64,000 bases of DNA from an uncultured Collinsella sp. (GTDB taxonomy: Bacteria; Actinomycetota; Coriobacteriia; Coriobacteriales; Coriobacteriaceae). The notes below the pieces were generated by a model that ran no database searches, was not told the DNA's origin, and saw nothing but the letters and a program-made list of their open reading frames with translations. Made by a program: the position numbers and the translations under genes. The number at the start of each line of letters is the position of its first letter. The stretch's first letter is position 1. Of the stretch, positions 57,314 to 64,000 are shown piece by piece. The stretch covers positions 31,798 through 95,797 of the forward strand of contig UQIG01000004.1 in assembly GCA_900541135.1 (NCBI GenBank). The letters run 5' to 3'.

Positions 57314-57344
57314 AAGCCTCCGCAGGTTTCCCCGCAGAGGCTTT
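57314..57344 (-). terminator. Terminator of ftsH
   Basis: AAAGCCTC-tGCgggg...GCg-GAGGCTTT followed by TTCTTTTTG on the minus strand. Confidence 0.85.
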
Positions 57345-57355
57345 CGCCACAAAGG

Positions 57356-59494
<2,139 letters not shown>

Positions 59495-59495
59495 C

Positions 59496-60044
59496 TTACG
59501 AATAAACCTCCGGTTTCAAAATGCCCAGATACGGAAGGTTACGATAGCGCTCGGCATAGTCGAGGCCGTAGCCCACCACAAAGGCATCGGGGCAATGGGT
59601 TCCAACATACTTGGGCGTGATGGCCGAGGTGCGGTCCTCAACGTCCTTCCACAGGAAGGCAGCGACCTCCAGCGAAGCGGGCTTGCGGCTCTCGAGGTTC
59701 TTCATCAGGTACTTGAGGGTCAGGCCCGAGTCCAGAATGTCCTCGACGATCAGCACGTCGCGACCACGGATGTCGATATCCAGATCCTTAATGATACGCA
59801 CGATGCCCGAAGACTTCACACCGTCGCCATAGCTCGAAACAGCCATGAAATCGATGTTGGTCGGTAGCTCAATCTTGCGCATCAGGTCGCCCATAAAGAC
59901 AACGGCACCGCGCAGAACCGCGATCAGCACCAGATCCTTACCCGCGTAGTCGCGAGTGATCTCCTCGCCCAGGCGAGAAACGATGCCGTCGATATCCTCC
60001 TGCGTAAACAGAACCTTCTCGATATCCGGATGTTGAGAAGCCAT
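59496..60044 (-). CDS. hpt: Hypoxanthine phosphoribosyltransferase
   Basis: 182 residues. The PRPP-binding motif VLIVEDILDSGLTL (~97-110) and LIAVLRGAVVFMGDLMR (~39-55) identify a type I phosphoribosyltransferase; DFMAVSSYGDGVKSSG is the flexible loop of HPRTs. It salvages hypoxanthine and guanine to IMP and GMP. AAAGGG five nt before ATG 60044. Middle gene of tilS-hpt-ftsH. Confidence 0.95.
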   Translation of the reverse strand: MASQHPDIEKVLFTQEDIDGIVSRLGEEITRDYAGKDLVLIAVLRGAVVFMGDLMRKIELPTNIDFMAVSSYGDGVKSSGIVRIIKDLDIDIRGRDVLIVEDILDSGLTLKYLMKNLESRKPASLEVAAFLWKDVEDRTSAITPKYVGTHCPDAFVVGYGLDYAERYRNLPYLGILKPEVYS

Positions 60045-60192
60045 GACAACCCTTTCTTGTGCTTAATCGCCCACACACCGCCGTATGGACGCGAACTACA
60101 CATTCTAGCAGCGCACGGGGTATATTTTCCAGCCCGCGCACCATCAGCGCGGGAATACCGTCAACGCCGCACAGAACAGCTGGTGCGAGGGG

Positions 60193-61731
60193 CTAATCCG
60201 CGTCAACCACGCGAAGCAGATAAGCCACACGCGTCGCCGCCGTGCATTTAAAACGTTCGTCCGCGCGAACTCCGGCGACCCACACCACGGCACCTCCCGG
60301 CGCCGTCCTCACCACGGGCACGCCGGCGCGCTCGGAAACGGGAATGCGAGCCTCGCCTAGCAAGTCGGATACCTTCTTGCTTCGGCCACTCATTCCTAAC
60401 GGGCACATCACGTCTCCCGGTGCGGGACCGTCCACCCACAGGCGCGCCAATCGCGCCTCTGCAGGGATCTCGCCACGTGAGCCCGCCAGGATCCGCTCAC
60501 TATCGCTGTCGGCAAAACCCAGGGCAGCCGCGTCTACCAAAGCTGTCACTTCCCCGGCAGCCGCGAGCTCACGGGCGCGGCGCACGATATCGCATCCCGG
60601 CTCAACGGCCATCGGTTCTGTGACCAGCATACGTCCCCCGCCCAACGGCAAACGACCGGGTACGGTAACCCAGTCCGCGACCAGGCCCTCGCGAGCCGCC
60701 GGCGCCTTAAACGCCAGCATGCCAAACTCAATGCGTGCGTCAATCCCCGCCGGAAGCGTGACCGAGCCGGCACCCTCGGCAACGCAGGAAAGGACTCGCT
60801 CCACATGTCGCATCTCGGGGCGAGCATCCGGATCGATGCGTTTGATCGCCAGTCGCACGATGCGCCGCGCGATTACCACCTCGGCCGCAGCAAGGCGCCT
60901 GGCATCGAGCACCAGCGCGCCCGCTGCCTCTTTGCGCAAACAGCTTCGAAACGCCTGTGCCGAAAGCTGAGACAAAAACGCGTCCTCATCGCCTAAGATC
61001 TCGCAGGCGGCGCCAATCGTCTTGCAGACGCTCGCGTTGCGCTGCGCCACCACCGGCATCACTCGATGGCGCACGTAGTTTCGCAGATACGAGATATCCT
61101 CATTGCTCTCGTCTTCACGCCATGGCTGACCATGTACCTGCAGATAGCCCACCAGCTCGCCGTGAGTCAGGTCGAGCAAGGGACGCACCACGATATTCCT
61201 CCGGCGAGGAATGCTCGATAGGCCAGCGGGCCCCGAACCCTTAATCGCGTTCATCAAAAACGTTTCCGCGCGATCCGAAGACGTGTGCGCAGTGCAGATA
61301 CGAGCCGCCGTTCGCGGTGCCCCCGTCTGGGCGCAGAGCTCGCGAACATACCTTCGCGCCGCGGCATAGCGTACCTCGCGGGCAGCCGCCTCGATATTGC
61401 CCGATTCATCATCAAAATATGCATGCTCGACACACAGCGGTAAACCATATTGTGCGCAGAGCTCACGCACAAAGGCCTCGTCGCCATCGGACGCCTTGCC
61501 GCGCAGATGATGGTTCACATGCAGCACGTGCAGTCGCTCGCGCGCGATGGGGGCAACACCGCGTCCGTCTTGGATATCCAGCTTTGATGTGCACGCCATA
61601 AGAAGCAGTGCCGTCGAGTCCGCGCCGCCTGATACCATGAGCACGACAGGAGCAGCCTGCTGTCTCGTCCGGGTCTCATCGACTGCCCCAGGCGCGGCAT
61701 GGTGTCCGTAATGCTGTGATACCGTTGGCAT
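60193..61731 (-). CDS. tilS: tRNA(Ile)-lysidine synthase
   Basis: 512 residues. PP-loop MVSGGADSTALLL (~32-44, canonical SGGxDS), HVNHHLRG, then AHTSSDRAETFLMNAIKGSGPAGLSSIP (described in parts), RPLLDLTH and ESNEDISYLRNYVRHRVMP. C-terminal TilS domains with GRSKKVSDLLGEARIP. It makes lysidine at C34 of tRNA-Ile(CAU). Start ATG 61731 has AGGAGG upstream. Followed by hpt after 148 bp, which contain a small hairpin (CCCGCGC/GCGCGGG, 60134-60154). Divergent from the YycJ-type gene. Confidence 0.95.
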   Translation of the reverse strand: MPTVSQHYGHHAAPGAVDETRTRQQAAPVVLMVSGGADSTALLLMACTSKLDIQDGRGVAPIARERLHVLHVNHHLRGKASDGDEAFVRELCAQYGLPLCVEHAYFDDESGNIEAAAREVRYAAARRYVRELCAQTGAPRTAARICTAHTSSDRAETFLMNAIKGSGPAGLSSIPRRRNIVVRPLLDLTHGELVGYLQVHGQPWREDESNEDISYLRNYVRHRVMPVVAQRNASVCKTIGAACEILGDEDAFLSQLSAQAFRSCLRKEAAGALVLDARRLAAAEVVIARRIVRLAIKRIDPDARPEMRHVERVLSCVAEGAGSVTLPAGIDARIEFGMLAFKAPAAREGLVADWVTVPGRLPLGGGRMLVTEPMAVEPGCDIVRRARELAAAGEVTALVDAAALGFADSDSERILAGSRGEIPAEARLARLWVDGPAPGDVMCPLGMSGRSKKVSDLLGEARIPVSERAGVPVVRTAPGGAVVWVAGVRADERFKCTAATRVAYLLRVVDAD

Positions 61732-61779
61732 TCGCTTCCTCCTCTATTCATCCGCACCCATTGTATCCTTTGGAATCTT

Positions 61780-62589
61780 ATGTCTCGCCTGCACCTTCAT
61801 ATCCTCGGCAGTGGCTCTAAAGGCAACTGCGCACTCATCGAGGGCCCGCAGGGGCTCATTATGGTCGATGACGGACTGTCTCGCCGCGAGACATTAAAGC
61901 GCATGGCAGAACTGGGGCTCTCGGCAGACAACGTCTCGGCTCTTCTCATTACTCATGAGCACAGCGATCACATCAAGGGTCTCGATGTCTGGTGCAAGCA
62001 CTGGCACGGCCCCCTCTTTGCCAGCAGGGGCACACTTTCGAGCAAAGAAATTCTTTCGCATCTGCCTGTCGAGGAATTCGATCCCGGTGACACCCTATCC
62101 ATTGCCGGCATCCACGTGCAAACCTACTCAACGTCACACGATGTCATCAATCCAGTCGGCTATCGATTCGACACCCTCGATGATTCCATCGGCTTTGCCA
62201 CCGACACCGGAGAGCTATCGAGCCAAGCCATGAACACCCTCAAAGATTGTCGAGTCCTCGCGCTCGAAAGCAACCATGATGTGACCATGCTGCGCGAGGG
62301 AGAATATCCCCGCTTTCTTCAGGAGCGCATCCTGTCTGCAAGGGGACACCTCTCCAATGGCCAAGCCGCCGAAGCCGCGCGCGAACTTGTTACCGATCGC
62401 ACCGAACAGCTCATTGCCATGCATATCAGCCAAGATAACAATCGTCCGAGCCTTACCGTCAAAAGCTATGCCAAAGCTCTGGCCGCAGCCCTGGATGACG
62501 AGGTCGGCAGCTCCGCAACCCTTCTCCAAGGATCGCGAAAACTCTCGATACGCCCTGCGAGTCAGTATCAACCGGCAACCATTCAATAG
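61780..62589 (+). CDS. YycJ/WalJ-like metallo-beta-lactamase-fold hydrolase
   Basis: 269 residues. MBL signature THEHSDHIKGLDVW (~59-72) with metal ligands, LGSGSKGNCALIEG at the N-terminus, TSHDVINPVGYRF, FATDTGELS, LESNHDVTML, RILSARGHLSN and MHISQDNNRP. The GSGSxGNxxxI start and ESNHD motif are typical of YycJ, an exonuclease-like protein linked to mismatch repair and cell-wall signalling in Firmicutes. Only weak GGAAT precedes ATG 61780. Divergent from tilS by 48 bp. Confidence 0.9.
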   Translation: MSRLHLHILGSGSKGNCALIEGPQGLIMVDDGLSRRETLKRMAELGLSADNVSALLITHEHSDHIKGLDVWCKHWHGPLFASRGTLSSKEILSHLPVEEFDPGDTLSIAGIHVQTYSTSHDVINPVGYRFDTLDDSIGFATDTGELSSQAMNTLKDCRVLALESNHDVTMLREGEYPRFLQERILSARGHLSNGQAAEAARELVTDRTEQLIAMHISQDNNRPSLTVKSYAKALAAALDDEVGSSATLLQGSRKLSIRPASQYQPATIQ

Positions 62590-62598
62590 ACTGTCCTA

Positions 62599-62648
62599 GA
62601 CAGCAAAAGGGCCGAGAATCGCTTCCCAGCCCCTTTTGCTGTCTTTTA
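62599..62648. terminator. Bidirectional terminator
   Basis: GACAGCAAAAGGG mirrored by CCCTTTTGCTGTC, followed by TTTT on the plus strand, between convergent yycJ-type and hsp20 genes. Confidence 0.88.
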
Positions 62649-62670
62649 ATAGCGCAGAACACCAACGAAA

Positions 62671-63102
62671 TTAGTCGATGGAGATCTTCGTAACGTTCTT
62701 CTTCTCGACGATCTTGGGAACCGTAACGGTCAGGATGCCGTCAGCGTACTTAGCCGAGAGGCCCTCGCTCGAAGCGTCCTTTAGATACACGCCACGCGTC
62801 GCGCTGTACGAGCTGAACTCCTTCTGCAGGAAGTTCTTGCCCTCGTTCTCCTCGTCTTCCTCGACATTCACGCTAATGGACAGACGGCCCTCGTTAAGCT
62901 CGACATCGATATCGTCCTTGGCGACGCCGGTCAGATAAGCCTTGACCTCATAGCCGTCGCCCTTATCCTCAACGTCAACGGGAAACGCCTTGGAAGCAAT
63001 CGAGTTGTTTGCAAGGTCGGTCATATCATCAAACAGATCGAACAGCGAGCTAGCAGAAGGACGAACGCCAAAAACCGAACGATAAGGAACCATGCTTGCC
63101 AT
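62671..63102 (-). CDS. Hsp20/alpha-crystallin small heat-shock protein
   Basis: 143 residues. The alpha-crystallin domain spans ~43-140: FPVDVEDKGDGYEVKAYLTGVAKDDIDVEL (in parts), then LSISVNVEEDE, GVYLKDASSEGLSAKYADGILTVTVPK (with the A.x.xGxLTVTVPK signature) and a C-terminal KISID. An ATP-independent holdase that keeps denatured proteins soluble. AAGGAG eight nt before ATG 63102. The AT-rich upstream region has an inverted repeat (63216-63256), but no CIRCE element. Confidence 0.93.
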   Translation of the reverse strand: MASMVPYRSVFGVRPSASSLFDLFDDMTDLANNSIASKAFPVDVEDKGDGYEVKAYLTGVAKDDIDVELNEGRLSISVNVEEDEENEGKNFLQKEFSSYSATRGVYLKDASSEGLSAKYADGILTVTVPKIVEKKNVTKISID

Positions 63103-63300
63103 GTTTACCACTCCTTTTAGGACTGCCGAGCCATCTTCTAGGTGACTGGGACTTCTTTTGACGCTCATATATATGCCCACACAGTGCTTATATATACATT
63201 GACTATAAAGTTTTTTGAGTCAAGTACTATAAGCATATCTAAGTGTAATTGACTCATGTTTTATTAAGGTTAAGGTTCTTTGAACCAGAGCTTAAATAAC
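63103..63300. promoter_or_regulatory. AT-rich regulatory region of hsp20
   Basis: Markedly AT-rich for this window. TGAGTCAA (63216-63223) and TTGACTCA (63249-63256) form a perfect inverted repeat 25 bp apart. On the minus strand TTGACT at 63218-63223 could serve as a -35, with TATA-rich sequence downstream. The repeat may bind a heat-shock repressor; it does not match CIRCE and only loosely recalls HspR sites. Confidence 0.5.
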
Positions 63301-63378
63301 GAGTATGTTCGCAGCTACAAATAACAAGGGGCTTACAATGAGCGCGTACACGTTGTTGGTAACGAGCTAAAGGGCATC

Positions 63379-63846
63379 ATGGACGACCATAATCAGAACA
63401 AAATGTTTATGCCGACGCAGGGGGAAGATACTTCCACGCAGCCGCCGCGGTTCCATCGCCCCCACATCTCGCAAGAGCCCATTAATGATCCGGAGCCCGA
63501 GTATGTGACGAGAAATCGATATCAAACGCTCGAGGATGCCCAAACGGGACGTAAACATCTGGGCGTCGCCTCGGGAGACCCTGTATATCTGAAAGACGCA
63601 CCATTATCTAAAAACAGCGCAGCTAGTGATGAGCCGATGAAAGCATCCGCCACTCATCGACAAAAAGGTCCTCGACCAAAGCAAACCTTGACGCATTCGG
63701 CTCGCTATCTCGAAACGCCAAAACAGGGAAAATCAATCTTCGTTTCGACAAGTAAACGACGCAAGCAGCATCGACTGACAATCCTGCTTTTGATCATTGC
63801 GGTCATAGCAGTTGCCCTTGTTATTCGATTTATTTTCTTTAAATAA
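63379..63846 (+). CDS. Small tail-anchored membrane protein, unknown
   Basis: 155 residues. A hydrophilic, low-complexity N-terminal ~125 residues (rich in Pro, Gln, Lys) ends in a basic patch (TSKRRKQHR) and one C-terminal helix (LTILLLIIAVIAVALVIRFIFF), so the bulk should be cytoplasmic with a tail anchor. AAGGG four nt before ATG 63379. A strong terminator follows. Less GC-rich than its neighbours. No family recognised. Confidence 0.7.
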   Translation: MDDHNQNKMFMPTQGEDTSTQPPRFHRPHISQEPINDPEPEYVTRNRYQTLEDAQTGRKHLGVASGDPVYLKDAPLSKNSAASDEPMKASATHRQKGPRPKQTLTHSARYLETPKQGKSIFVSTSKRRKQHRLTILLLIIAVIAVALVIRFIFFK

Positions 63847-63910
63847 AAGCTCAATACCAAAAACGATAAGATCGTCTGGTGTAAATGAGTCATTTACGCC
63901 CGGTAAACGC

Positions 63911-63942
63911 AAAAAAGGGGGAGGCCGCGAGGCCTCCCCCTT
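63911..63942. terminator. Strong terminator hairpin
   Basis: AAGGGGGAGGCC-gcga-GGCCTCCCCCTT. The A-run at 63911-63916 would be the U-run for a minus-strand gene entering from beyond the window; the hairpin also follows the plus-strand gene. The last 58 bp of the window show no callable gene. Confidence 0.85.
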
Positions 63943-64000
63943 CTAAGTTCAAGCGTACGGCTCGGTGCCGTCCACCGGTCAGCGGCGCCCTGGCCTCCCA

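Noticed and set aside
63943..64000. C-terminal end of a minus-strand gene entering from beyond the window
   Set aside because: Possible (in-frame TGA at 63979-63981 and a good terminator beyond), but the visible ~6 codons cannot support a call.

Overview
The window is high-GC, densely coded chromosomal DNA with strong C/G-ending codon preference. The gene set (heterodimeric ABC exporters, EF-G-like second GTPase, LarE, sortase-type surface protein, Tat lipoprotein, Kup with a shortened KdpD/KdpE pair) and overall style suggest a Gram-positive gut actinobacterium of the class Coriobacteriia, most like Collinsella. That assignment is from recognition, not from a database search. I see no prophage, CRISPR array, rRNA operon or intact insertion sequence.

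Layout. 1-2.4 kb: MFS carrier and Gfo/Idh/MocA oxidoreductase (+). 2.8-5 kb: tex (+). 5.3-7.1 kb: transaldolase-like and Cof-type HAD genes (-). 7.1-9.7 kb: RlmKL-type methyltransferase (+). 9.8-14.6 kb: kup, a small membrane protein, then kdpD-like and kdpE (-). 14.7-19.3 kb: nitroreductase (-), LtaS-like enzyme (+), flavodoxin-like protein (-). 19.5-23.2 kb: heterodimeric ABC exporter (-). 23.4-24.5 kb: LPxTG-type coiled-coil surface protein (+). 24.8 kb: SRP RNA (-). 25.4-27.1 kb: a TadA-glycerate kinase fusion (-). 27.2 kb: tRNA-Ser(TGA) (+). 27.3-32 kb: TetR, LemA, ilvE, DedA, cysE. 32.1-36.4 kb: a second heterodimeric ABC exporter with a MarR regulator (-). 36.5-41.9 kb: small proteins, nitroreductase, degenerate NtrC-type regulator, YeiH-type carrier, GntR regulator. 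42-48.4 kb: glmS, LacI regulator, HAD phosphatase, larE, secreted/anchored nuclease. 48.5-53.1 kb: EF-G-like GTPase and a polar amino-acid ABC importer (-). 53.5-57.2 kb: rlmD (+), PHP phosphoesterase and aminotransferase (-). 57.3-61.7 kb: tilS-hpt-ftsH (-). 61.8-64 kb: YycJ-type hydrolase (+), Hsp20 (-), a small tail-anchored protein (+).

The most unusual feature is what lies between the genes. At least six families of long inverted repeats occupy the intergenic spaces. Two elements (18139-18269 and 53240-53378) share a ~70-nt core, nearly identical in sequence, inside 30-35 bp outer stems that have no sequence in common with each other yet are each essentially perfectly self-complementary; the internal hairpin shows two compensatory base-pair changes. 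A second superfamily (about 12 copies) has a constant GGGACAG or GGGACGG block between complementary arms that differ from copy to copy, reminiscent of REP/BIME elements. Others are a ~160-bp MITE-like pair with terminal repeats CATCTACTACGTTTAACC, a 67-bp pair, and a ~210-bp pair. Protein-level oddities include the TadA-glycerate kinase fusion, an RlmL half that has lost its catalytic motifs, an EF-G paralogue with altered G3/G4 motifs, an NtrC-type regulator without a Walker A lysine, and KdpD lacking its N-terminal sensor domains beside kup instead of kdpFABC.
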